Part shown: piece after piece, positions 48,113-59,200 of the stretch | Layout of the letters: the number at the start of each line of letters is the position of its first letter | Position numbering within the stretch: the first letter of the stretch is position 1 | DNA from: Juglans regia | Taxonomy: Eukaryota; Streptophyta; Magnoliopsida; Fagales; Juglandaceae | Reading direction: 5' to 3' | NCBI RefSeq assembly: GCF_001411555.2 | Contig: NC_049909.1 | Coordinates: forward strand, 10,919,485 to 10,983,484 | DNA: 64,000 nucleotides | Translations under genes and position numbers: made by a program | Notes under the pieces: model-generated | Seen by the model: only the letters and a program-made list of their open reading frames with translations | Databases searched by the model: none | What the model was told of the DNA's origin: nothing

Positions 48113-49565
48113 TAGGGTGAGTTTGGATAGACAGTTCAGATGAAAATATCTCATCTGGAGTTGTACCATACAATAGTTTTGGCTATCCAAATAAAATATT
48201 TCATCTCTTAAGTTTTAAGAACATCCACTTTAATGAACAGTAAATAAACAGTATAAAATAGTAAAAATTGATGTAAACAGTGTGTGAACAGTGCACAGTG
48301 GGACCCACTCCTTTATCAAATTTCAAAAAAGTCAAAACTATCTCATCTTATCTTACTATACAAATACACATTTTTTTACAAACTATCTTATATCATCTTA
48401 ACTCAAAAAATTTTACTATTATTTAAAGAGTTAATCTTCCTGCAAGTACAGTCGATAATCTTCTCTCAATGGCGTCGAATAGTAGCTTGCCACGTAAACT
48501 CCACATCAACCTATTGGTAAACCACGATTCAGAGGAAGAAAAAAAAAATTGTGCGACGTGCGTCCTCTCTCTCTCTCTCTCTCTCTCGCTCGCTCGCTCT
48601 CCTTTCCAATAAAACATTTGAGGAACAGTGGAGACCGTCGAAAAAAATGTGAGGAGCAGAGGCCATAGTCGGATATCCATCGAAGAGCAGGGCCCTACCG
48701 TCGGAAAACCTTCGAGGAGCAGGGGTGGAAATTGACTGAAACCCACTCCCTTTCTCGGATTCCCATCCACGCGATCCCTCTCTCTCTCTCAACGGCGTTG
48801 AATATTAGCTCTCTCTCTCTCTCTCTCTCTCTCTCCACCGTAAGTCACCGTAGTTGCGGGTCTTGAATTTCCAGTTCAAAGAGTGATCTTCGTTTCTGAA
48901 ATTGTGTTTAAAAAACTAATTTACAGTTCAATAATTTGGTCTTGTTTGTTTGAATTTTCTAATTATGATTTTGATAGAAACATGTTGTAATTGATGCTGA
49001 GTATTGTGATGTAATAAGGATTCGGTGGAGTTATGAATGGCAACTGCAAGAATGGAAATGAGAGACGCATGAAACTGGCTGAAGGGTGCGACAGGCTACG
49101 ACGGGCTGCGACGGGCTGAGACGAGTTGCGATAGACTGAGACGGGCTCCCAAGGGCTGAGACGGGTTGCGACGGGCTGTGGAGGTCCAGGATGCGACGGG
49201 CTGTGGAGGTTTGGGATGCGACGGGCTGTGGAGGTTCGGGATGCGACGGCTGGCTGCAACTCTTCAGATGGGCCTGAGATGAGTTTCAACGGGCTGTGGA
49301 GTGCAGAGTGCCTAAGACGAGTATCGGCAACGTGGTGGGCAGTGGGGATTCGGGAGGAAGTGTAAAAGGGGAAAAGAAATCGTGTGTATTTGATTTTTAC
49401 TATCCTATAATGTGGTTCATGAAAATTACATGAGGGTTGTTGACGTGTATAAAATTTATTCGTTGCCGTTGAAAGCCCGAGAACGGCTTACCTGTTCTGA
49501 AGAGGATCTGTTATTTAAAATATCTCATCTCATCTTATCTAAAATGTCTATCCAAACACACCCTA
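48113..49565. mobile_element. 1.45-kb Tourist-like element with GC-rich cargo
   Basis: Left end TAGGGTGAGTTTGGATAGAC (48113), right end on the complement TAGGGTGTGTTTGGATAGAC (49565 backwards): 19 of 20 bases agree. The inner sub-terminal AAAATATCTCATCT (48147) and AAAATATCTCATCTCATCTT (49512) also match in type. The GGG-x-GTTTGGAT end is the Tourist/PIF-Harbinger form; only TA is shared by the flanks, so the target duplication is uncertain. Between the ends lie a nested MITE-like part (to 48420), CT microsatellites (48563-48600, 48778-48836), exon-like GC-rich DNA and a minisatellite at 49080-49260. No transposase. Confidence 0.7.
49085..49255. repeat. GACGGGCTG minisatellite
   Basis: About ten copies of GCGACGGGCTG/GAGACGGGCTG at 10-12 bp spacing (49093-49175), passing into three copies of a 25-bp unit TGCGACGGGCTGTGGAGG plus seven bases (49166-49245). 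Shorter units nested in longer units show two rounds of expansion. Confidence 0.88.
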
Positions 49566-49771
49566 GTGTAACTTGTAATTTTTCTATTTACTTTTTCTTT
49601 TCAATATTTTTTAAATATCTTTAAATTTTTTAAAAAAATTAAAAAGTACTATTGTACTAATAATTACTTCTTTAATTATTAAATAAAAATAATTAAAAAA
49701 TAAAATAAAATACATAAACAATCAAATTAAAAAAATAAACTGCCTAGTATTATTTTCATTTTAAAAAGAAG

Positions 49772-50235
49772 TAGGGGTGATACCCGCATGGTGGTACCCT
49801 CCCCCGCACCCTGCCTGGCACGTAACCCCCACCCCCCACCCCGGTGCCAGTGGGCTGGAGAAAAAAATTCAATCCGCCCCGCCTCCCGCCTAGGCACCAC
49901 ATTGCGTTTAAAAAAAAAATTGGTCTTAAAAAATATAATTAAAATTTATAAATATAAAAAAATTTAAACTCATTAGAGTTAAATTTTGGATTGATTTGAC
50001 TTCTTGTATAAAGGTTGGCATAGGAAATCAAAACAATTCAATGATTTGAATATAATTTTAAGTCTTTAATAAATTATAAAAAAATTATATGTTGAGAGGA
50101 GGACGGGACGGAGCCCGACTAGGATCATCCTGCCCCCTACCCCCCGACCTCCCTATGCCTAGCGGGGGACCCCGCCCCCTCATGGGCAGAGCGGGATAGT
50201 CTGCCGGCCCATACGGGAGCAGGGCCCCACCCCTA
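49772..50235. repeat. hAT MITE with perfect 8-bp target duplication
   Basis: Ends TAGGGGTG (49772) and CACCCCTA (50228-50235). AAAAGAAG flanks both sides (49764-49771 and 50236-50243), the 8-bp duplication expected of hAT elements. The 464-bp element has GC-rich arms (CCCCCACCCC, GGGGGACCCCGCCCC) around an AT-rich core, and no coding capacity. Confidence 0.88.
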
Positions 50236-50680
50236 AAAAGAAGTCATAGATTCAAAATTTGAGAGGGCATTTTTGGGAATAAACGCCCAGATTTCCCACG
50301 TAAAAAAAACGTGTGGATATGTAAATGCTACGGAATTTACGCGACCTCGTGGGGCCACAAATTTGTACGTCAACCACATGCTTCACAGTAGGGAGAACCT
50401 TTCTAGTACGGAGCAATTACTTTTCTTAGAAGTGCGGCAGTAATAAAATATTTTATAAATCTATAAATTAATACTGCTCTACCTAATTTATTAGATTTAT
50501 GATATCAAATTAAGTTTATTTTTGTTTATTATTAAAACATTTCTTTTTTTTCAATAATTCTAAATATAGTTATAAATTATATAATATATGCTCTTTTAAA
50601 AAAATAGTGAGATTTATTATTAAAAAATTATATTTTCAAGTGAATTTCATATTTGAGAATAATATCATCTATATTATTAG

Positions 50681-51299
50681 TAAGGATGACAATATGTGAC
50701 ACAATCCGGTGATCTAACATGAACACGACACGATAATAACAGATTTGGATTTAGTCTTATCAGATTCGGGTCAAAATGAGTTGACCCGTTATAATCTGTT
50801 ATGATTTGTTAAGAAAGTTAAAAATTACAATTATACCCTTATACTTAAAAATAAAATTGTTGAGATTTTAATTTCGATATTTTTATTATTTGGATTGTAA
50901 TTTTAGAATTGTAGTTAGTTTTATATTTTATATAGATATTGTGATTTTAACATTTATATAAAATTATGTTAAACTTAATCAGGTCAAACAAGTTAATTTT
51001 GAGTTTGTTTAACCCATTTACATAAACGGGTTGAATCGGGTCGGGTCGAGAAATAAACAAGTTTAAATAGGTTGGGTTGTGTTAACATATTTCTAATTAA
51101 TTATTAAATGAGCTTAAATGGGTGACCCGACCCGACCCGGCCCGGCCCGACCCGACCCGACATCTAAATAAGTTGGGTTATGGTTTGGAAGTTTAATATG
51201 TTTAGCTTAATGGGTTGGGTTCAAGTTTACCTATATAATTGAATGGTCGTAACTTGACACGATACAAACACAATCCGAAAGCACGATTTGGCACCCCTA
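50681..51299. repeat. Worn hAT-like MITE with CCCGACC runs
   Basis: Left TAAGGATGACAATATGTGAC and, on the complement of the right end, TAGGGGTGCCAAATCGTG resemble each other. The interior contains GACCCGACCCGACCCGGCC (51124-51142) and GGGTCGGGTCG (51034-51048), as in the common plant MITEs whose ends read AGGGGTGGCAA. Flanking octamers do not match, so the copy is old. Confidence 0.6.
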
Positions 51300-52925
51300 C
51301 TGCCAATATAATATGCACACGAAATAAATTAGTATTTATGATTTATTATGGTAGTAGTAATACTTGTAATTCTCTTTGATTAATTGCTTCAAAACTTAAA
51401 ACCCTAAAACTCAATCATTTCTTCTCATGCAATCCCAACTCATTCACGAGAGAAAAGTTCTATAAACTACACTCTCATCCTACTGTGATTAGATGATATT
51501 GTCCATCAACTTTTAAATTTGTTATTTAAAAGAAAAGATAATTCAAGAGTGATATAAATACCTCATTTTTATATAGTGGAATCAAAGTTAAATGGGAAAA
51601 TGATTTATAGTATTACTCTTCACGATATCATATATAAATGAGTTTAAGACGCTTGCATGCACATAACCTAGTATTTGCTTGATGATGGCCCCAGGATCTC
51701 ATACATCGGAATCCATGGTTATGGACCAAATAACTCAATAGTCTAGAAAAATTGTAAATATGTTATTTAATAATGCACTATTAATAAAGGCTATTGATCC
51801 CAATTCCATCATTCATGATTACTTTATAACTAAATATTGAGATATATGACATTAACATTTAACAATGTTATATATATCCATAAGAGCAATATTACGTACA
51901 GTCTCTATTTGAGGACTGTAATATAAATCTAGATAATTTTATCTTTAAATTTTTTTAAAATTATAAAAATATCGCTCCTAAAATAATTTTTTTATTTAAT
52001 AAAATATCTACACATACAATCTCTAAAGAAAGACTGTGAATATAATTTTTCTATCCTTATGTTGGGTGTGAGTGAATATGTTGCTGGTGAGAAAAGTTGA
52101 AGTCACGGGGAATTCACGTCACTGAGTTTTTTGAGACTCTTGTTTTGATTGCAGGTTGGTAGAATACGTGGAGGGTGTCGCGGGAAATTATATCAACGCA
52201 TAATGTTTGATGGGTCGACACCAAATTGTTACTTTTTTTAGTCACAAGAAACATATATTCCATGGGTTAATTTAATTGTATTCTCCAACAAAATTGATAA
52301 AATTACTACTATCACAAAACTTTTATACAACTACTTTTTAAATAATACTTTTTAAAAAACTTCTTTTACTTTTATTTTTAACTTGATGCGTTTAAATTTT
52401 CAAAAAGTAATATTTTGTTACACAGTTGTGTATCAATTTCGGATGAATAATTCTACATATCAGCTATTATAGACATCTCACACTTTATATTTCGTATAAA
52501 ACAATCCATCATTTCACTCTCTCTTCTCAACTCTCCTCAATCTCATCGAACCTCTCTCTCTCTCCTCAAACTCTCTCATCGAGCACTCTCTCTCTCCTCA
52601 AACTCTTTCTCATCTCATCGACCTCTCACTCTCTCTCTTCAAATTCTTTTCAATTTTTTCTTTTCTTCTCATCATTTCATTCTCTCTCATAATTTTCATC
52701 CATCATTTCATTGGACACATCTCTCTTATCAAACTCTCTCTCCTCGAACTATGCATTATCTCATCGGACGGTTCTCTTTTATTTTTGTTAAGTTCTCTCA
52801 TTTTTATTAATAGGAAGAAAAAATAGAAAGAGAGAAAAAAAAAAAGTCCATGTAAGATGTTGGGTATAGAAAGAGAATAGTAACTAATGAGAATATTTCA
52901 TTTAAGTGTAACTTTCTCACTTTTT
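51300..52925. other. AT-rich spacer with CT-rich stretch
   Basis: No gene recognised. 52515-52770 is a CT-rich imperfect repeat (TCTCTCTCCTCAAACTCTCT and similar), probably expanded microsatellite DNA. Confidence 0.5.
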
Positions 52926-53065
52926 TAGACGTTTGTATTCACAGCTCATCTCAACTCATCTCACTACTATTCATTATTATTCAGCAACTTCAACTTATAA
53001 ATCTCACTACTATTCACAATCCATCTCAACTCATCTCAAGTCATCTTCGAATCCAAATGTATTCT
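52926..53065. repeat. Tourist-like MITE, relative of 4924-5115
   Basis: TAGACGTTTGTATTC at the left and GAATACATTTGGATTCGAAG on the complement of the right end match the ends of the 4924 copy (GGAGACGTTTGGATTCGAAG). The interior TCACTACTATTCACAATCCA is its complement. Shorter by about 50 bp. Confidence 0.75.
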
Positions 53066-54665
53066 TAATCTGTCAAATTACTTTTCAATTATTTTTCTCT
53101 ATTTTTTCAAGAGGAAAGTCATCTTATGCATCTATCCCCAAAAATACCGTGTCAACTTTAAAATGCCTTGATTTTGATTTGGGAATTACGACAAATATTG
53201 GGTCCTCACAATTACTTTAACATTTAACAATTATTATTTTAAAAAAACATTATTAGTAACATTGGAATCCATAGAAATGTTTAATCCATGCGTCGGGATT
53301 GCTTGTAACCCATGTGAGTGAGAATTCGTGTCCTGGTTTTGAAAAAAGAGACGGTGCATCCAATGGCGGAATTTGTTTTAGGGGATTAAGCAAAGTAAAA
53401 ATTTTAATAAAATATTTTTTATTTTATTTTTATACAATTTTTCTACTCTATAGAACAAACTGATAATAAGATCTAATATAAAAATAAAATATATTTAATA
53501 CAACCTATGTATTAAAAAAATATATAATATGTAAAGAATAATATATCATTGAAATAACATAAAGACACTCGTACAAATATATCAAACAAATGAAATACAG
53601 AATGTCTAAAATTGTAACTTACGTTCTTTTAAAGAAATAAAATCATCAAGTATTGAATCTAATTGGACTTGTAAGTAATTAATCTATAAAATCAAAATAA
53701 TTTTATAAAAGGGACCAAAATAATTTTTGAGAAGAGGTCAACACAAAATAAGATTAATATAATCCTATTAAATTATATAAAATTATTATATAAATTTTTT
53801 TTAAAATTATTTTTTTTGGGGGGCATGCCCCTTCATTGGTCTGTTGCTGGATACATCCCACATCATATACTTTATATATTTAAAAAAATTATTATTTTTT
53901 AATTTTTTGTAATCCTTACTAAACTAATTAAGTTGTTCTATTTATCATTCATACACTATATACTTATTATAAAAAAAAAAATTAAAAGAAGTATGATTTG
54001 TAATATGTGAGATGATTAATAAAAATTTTCTTGAAAAAATGATCTCAAAATTCATAGCCGAGGAGATATAGATATAAATTATTTTTTTTAACGTGAATGT
54101 TATTTTTTTTAAATGAATATTTAACAGCTTTTTATACAAAATTTATAAGTACCCGAATAAATTTATAGAAACAATTAAATACAATGGACGGTGGAACCCC
54201 CACATGAGTACCGTATCCCGGCTTTTCTTTCCAAAACCAAAGCACCACTTTTTTCGTTTTGAGGTCGAGTGGTGATGAATTGAGATGAAAAATTTATGAA
54301 TAATAATAAAATATTTAAGTTAAGATATTTTATGAGATTTTGAGAAATAAAAAGAAAAAATTAAATAAAATTAAAATATTATTAAAATATAATTTTTATT
54401 TTGAAATTTAAAAAAATTTAATTCTCTTTTATATTTTGTTTGAAAAATTAGAAAAATGTTAATAATTAGGAAAAAAAATTAAAAAATTTAATATTTAAAT
54501 AATATTTAAATATTAAGATAAGATGACAATAAATATCTCAACCTCCCAACCACCCCTTATTAATCAAATTGAAGTTGATCCATATGAGAAGCGGATGGCG
54601 ATGCTTCATATCTTTTTATTTATTTTATTCTCTCCCATAATCTCATTGTGATCTCTAATCATTTC
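53066..54665. other. AT-rich spacer with one MITE-like remnant
   Basis: 54255-54545 (GTGATGAATTGAGATGAAAA ... AAGATAAGATGAC) looks like a worn copy of the GAGATGAG MITE family. The rest is AT-rich without recognised features. Confidence 0.45.
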
Positions 54666-55041
54666 AAGTATTTTAGACAATCAATTGAATTGCTGGTGAT
54701 ATTCTCCTCTCTTTTCTCTCTAGAATAGAGGTGGAGCAAATTCGTGCTTGGCACGTGAGGCAGTTATAACAGAATTTGGAGTGGCTGGGTGGTGGTCCTA
54801 AGGGGGGAAAAGGTATCTGACAAGGTGGTCGTTGAAGGAAGGAAACGTAGCAGGTGGTACACTGAGTGGTACCGACGAGGAAAATGGCGTCGCCGCCCAA
54901 TATCGGGGTGGTTTGAAGGTGGTTTGTATCACATGCAGAAGGGTTCTCTCCTACACTGCGGTGACCAATCTTTGTAAAAAGCTTTACGGGGTTGGCTCTG
55001 TTAAAAAGTTTGGAAGAAAAGATTACGATAGTATATTGATA

Positions 55042-56264
55042 ATGGAAGAGATGGCAGGGAAATGGGAGAAGCTGAAGCTTACGGAGGAAGAGGACCAGGT
55101 TTTTGTTGTAGATGAATGTATCTCGAATGAAGTTGAAGACAAAGGTGGGAGGAGCCTTGTGGGGAAGGTACTGACTGAGAGGTCCATAGGAAAAGGAGTT
55201 CTGGAGGCTACCATGGCTAAGGTGTGGAGAATCTCCAGGCCTGCATCATTCCGAGAGGTAAGAACGAATGTTTTTGTTATTACCTTTGCAACAAGGGATG
55301 ATAAACAGAAGATTTGGGATGGGAAACCTTGGTTATTTGACAACTCCCTAATTGTCATTAATCTGTTTGACGGGTTTATCCAACCAGCTGAACTGTCGTT
55401 TACAGTAGAGAGATTTTGGGTACAACTTCATGACCTTCCACTTGCTTGTATGAACAAGGAATGTGGGAGACATATAGGGAGTGTGGCCGGGAAGGTTCTT
55501 GATGTGGTCACTGGGGAGGATGGATGTGGATGGGGTCAGTACTTACGTGTTAGAGTGGAAGTGGATATAAGAAAGGTATTGGTAAGGGGAAGGGTGATTT
55601 CTGTGAAGGGGAAGAATGTGTGGATCCCCTTTAAATACGAAAAATTACCTAAAATGGGGAAGAATGTAAGGAATGTGGTAAGAAGGAAGGAACCTCTATG
55701 CAAAAACAAGAGCAGTATGGTTTATGGCTTAGAGCAGCTCCTTATGGTAGGAAAAACGTGAGGCCTGGCTTTACTGGAAAAAATGGGGAAGATGACATAA
55801 ATGAGCCTGTGCAAGTCCCAAGTGATGTAATGGGTGGAAATGATAGCAACATGGGTGGAACAGAATCCTCAATGGCTCCAAATGATGTGGATAAAGGCAG
55901 TCAAGAGAACTCATTGCAAGATTCAAAGGAAGCAGAAGGGAATGATGGGGGAAAAGATTTAGAGGATGTAGTTGTTGCATCAGATATGAAAATTGGGGAA
56001 AAGGTGGATGGGGAAGGGTCTGTGGGTAGGAAGGAGTTAATTCCTCAGCATACAAAGGAAGGAGGAAGGTGGAGGAGGAAGGTAAGAGTAAATGATGGGT
56101 TTTATGAGGTGGCTGTAACTCAAGAAAAGCTAATAAGAGGAAGGAAGGAAAAAGGGATTGCTGCGATAGAAGGACCAAGAAAGAAGAGCAAAAAGGAAGG
56201 GAAATTTGAAAGTAATGCAATTGTATTGGTGGAGGCTGTAAAGCAGCCCCACCAACTACAATGA
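55042..56264 (+). pseudogene. LINE ORF1 (DUF4283-type RNA-binding protein), frameshifted at zinc knuckle
   Basis: Start chosen at 55042 (MEEMAGKWEKLKLTEEED), the usual opening of plant LINE ORF1; the frame also runs further upstream to 54832. The DUF4283-like domain covers residues about 25-200 (ATMAKVWRISRPASFREV, FVITFATRDDKQKIWDGKPW, FWVQLHDLPLACMNKECGRH). At WIPFKYEKLPK (about 55650) the CCHC knuckle should follow, but the frame runs on as MGKNVRNVVRRKE to a stop at 55761. The expected continuation ECKECGKKEG then MQKQEQYGLWLRAAPYGR is in the next frame and ends at 56264, overlapping ORF2 by four bases. The first half of the knuckle is missing, so a small deletion with loss of frame is the simplest reading. 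ORF1 normally binds element RNA. Confidence 0.85.
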
Positions 56265-59200
56265 AACTTCTAAGTTGGAACTGCCGAGGGCTTGGGAACC
56301 CTCGGACAGTTCAGGATCTTTACTTTTTAGTAAAGGAAAAGAAGCCCCATTTAGTCTTCTTAATGGAGACAAAAATGCATAAAGGGAAATCTGATTGGTT
56401 GATGAAAAAAGTAGGGATGTCAAATTGTTTTGAGGTGGATGCAATAGGTAAAAGTGGAGGACTAATGTTGTTGTGGAACAATGAGATGGTGGTTGACATT
56501 TATAATTTTTCTCAAAGGCATGTTAATTGCTGGATTCATGACATCACAGCTAAAGACAGGTGGTTATTCACTGGATTCTATGGGCATCCAGAGGTGCAGA
56601 AAAGAAAGGAGGTATGGAGGATGCTAGCTTCATTCAAACCTGCTAAAGGTATACGTTGGTGTGTGGCAGGTGATTTCAATGAAATAACCACAAATGATGA
56701 GAAAGTAGGGGGGAGACAGAGGAGTGAAAATCAAATGGCAGTCTTTAGAGATGTTCTGGAAGAAAGTGAGTTGTATGACCTGGGATGGTGTGGGGATAAG
56801 TATACTTGGAGCAATAGGCATGCTGATGATACCTTTACCAAGGAACGCTTGGATAGAGTTGTGGTTAATTCTAATTGGTTGGATCTCTATTCTAATAATA
56901 AGGTAGAGGTCATGCCTGCAAGGTCCTCTGACCATAAACCTTTGTTGCTAGTTTTTGATAGCTTAAGGGGAGCTGGGGAAAAAAAGAAAAGATGGTTCAA
57001 ATATGAAGCTGCTTGGGCTTTGGAAGAGGAATGTAGTAAAGTGATTGAAGCTGAATGGAGACAAGACAGTCATGAAGGTTCCTCATCTTCTGTGATACAG
57101 AATCTGCTTACTAACTGTAGTTCAGCTTTGAGCAGGTGGAGTTACAAGATTGATGCAAATAGAAGCAGGGAACTAAAGAGCAAGACTGAGTTATTGAAAA
57201 GATTGCAAGCTGAGGAGGATAGAGAGAATATCACAGAAATTAAAAGAGTTCAGGAAGAGGTGGGTACCTTACTAGATCAAGAAGATATTAAGTGGAAACA
57301 AAGGGCTAAAAAGAATTGGTATAAGCTGGGAGATAGGAATACCAAATTCTTCCATGCATGTGCTAATCAAAGAAGGAAAAAGAACATGATTTTACAGATC
57401 AAAGACACTCATAACAGGCTCTTTAATGAACCTGCAACTGTGGAAATGGCTTTCCATAGTTATTTCAAGAGCCTTTTTACAACATCCAACCCATCTGAGG
57501 AAGACATAGAGGTCTGTGTTCAGAACTTGTCAGCAAAAGTCACAGAGGAAATGAATGAGCATCTGTCCAGACCTTATACCAGAATTGAAGTAGAAGAGGC
57601 ATTAAAAATGATGGGGCCTCTTAAGTCTCCTGGCCCTGATGGCTATGGTGCGTGCTTCTTCCAACAACATTGGAGTATTGTGGGTGATAAGGTGGTGGCA
57701 GCAGTTTTGGAGTCTTTAAATGGTGGTAATATCTCTCAGTCCTTAAACTATACCTATATTGCATTAATTCCTAAGACTAATAGGCCTGTGCTGGTTAGTG
57801 AATTTAGACCAATAAGTCTATGTAATGTGGTGTACAAGCTTTGTTCTAAGGTTATTGCAAATAGGTTGAAATCTGTTTTGTCTGTTATAATATCTCCTAA
57901 CCAGAGTGCTTTCCTTTCGGGAAGACTCATTTCTGATAATGTAATGTTAGCCTATGAAGTGTTACATACAATGAAAACAAGGCTGAAAGGTAAGCAAGGG
58001 AGCATGGCACTGAAGATGGACATGTCGAAGGCTTATGATAGGATTGAATGGAAGTTCCTAGAAGCTGTCTTGAGGAGACTAGGCTTTAATCAGCAATGGA
58101 TTAAGCTTGTGATGAGTTGTGTGAGCTCAGTGAACTACTCTGTGCTAGTGAATGGGAAACCAGGGAGGAAGTTGATACCATCAAGGGGTTTAAGGCAGGG
58201 AGACCCAATTTCTCCCTACCTCTTCATTCTTTGTGCTGAATGTCTCAGCTCTCTTTTGAATTCTGCTGATCAGAGGGGTATTATCAAAGGGGTGGCAGTT
58301 GCTCGAGGTGGATTGAGAGTCAATCATCTGCTATTTGCAGATGATTGTGTTTTGTTTGGAAGAGCTAATGAGGAGGAGTGGAAACAATGGTGCAGTATTC
58401 TAAAAATGTATGAGGCTGCTTCAGGCCAGTTTCTGAACAAGGAAAAATCATCCTTATTTTTTAGTACAAACACCTCTGCAACAGAAAGAAGAAAGATAAG
58501 TATTGTAGCAGGTGGGGTGGTTTGTGGATCGTATGAAAAATACTTGGGCTTACCTACTATGGTGGGCAAGTCTAAATATAATACTTTCAGAGGTGTTAAG
58601 GAGAAGGTGTGGAAGAAAATTGATAGCTGGAAAAACAGTTTTCTGTCTCAAGCTGGAAAAGAGGTTCTTATCAAAGCTGTGTTGCAAGCTATTCCCTCTT
58701 ACACTTTGGGGGTTTTTAAACTGCCTGTTTCTTTGTGTAAGGAACTTAATTCCTTGTATGCTAGCTTCTGGTGGGGTCACAAAGGAAATGGAAAGAAATT
58801 GCATTGGTGGAATTGGGAAAGAATGGGGAGGCAGAAAGGTGAAGGGGGTATGGGATTTCGAGATATTGAAACTTTTAATGCTGCTATGCTTGCTAAACAA
58901 GGCTGGCGCCTCTTGACTAATCCTTTGTCTCTGGTTGCCAGAATTTATAAAGAGAAGTATTACAGAAATACAAAATTCTTAAGTGCTAAAATTGGGATCA
59001 ATCCTTCATTTATTTGGAGAAGTGTTTTATCAGCAAGGTCTCTTCTGAAGGAGGGGTTACAGTGGAGAGTTGGTAATGGAAGCAAAGTTAAAATTTGGGG
59101 AGAGAAATGGCTACCAACTCCTGTGACTAAATGTATACAATCCCCAATAACGAGTCAATGGAAGGAAGAGAAGGTGAGCAAACTGATTGATCCAATTACC

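Noticed and set aside
48423..48792. Two overlapping minus-strand ORFs with RERERERE runs
   Set aside because: Repeat read-through of CT microsatellites inside the Tourist-like element.
55771..56220. 149-codon minus-strand ORF opposite LINE ORF1
   Set aside because: Shadow of the open ORF1 3' part on the other strand.
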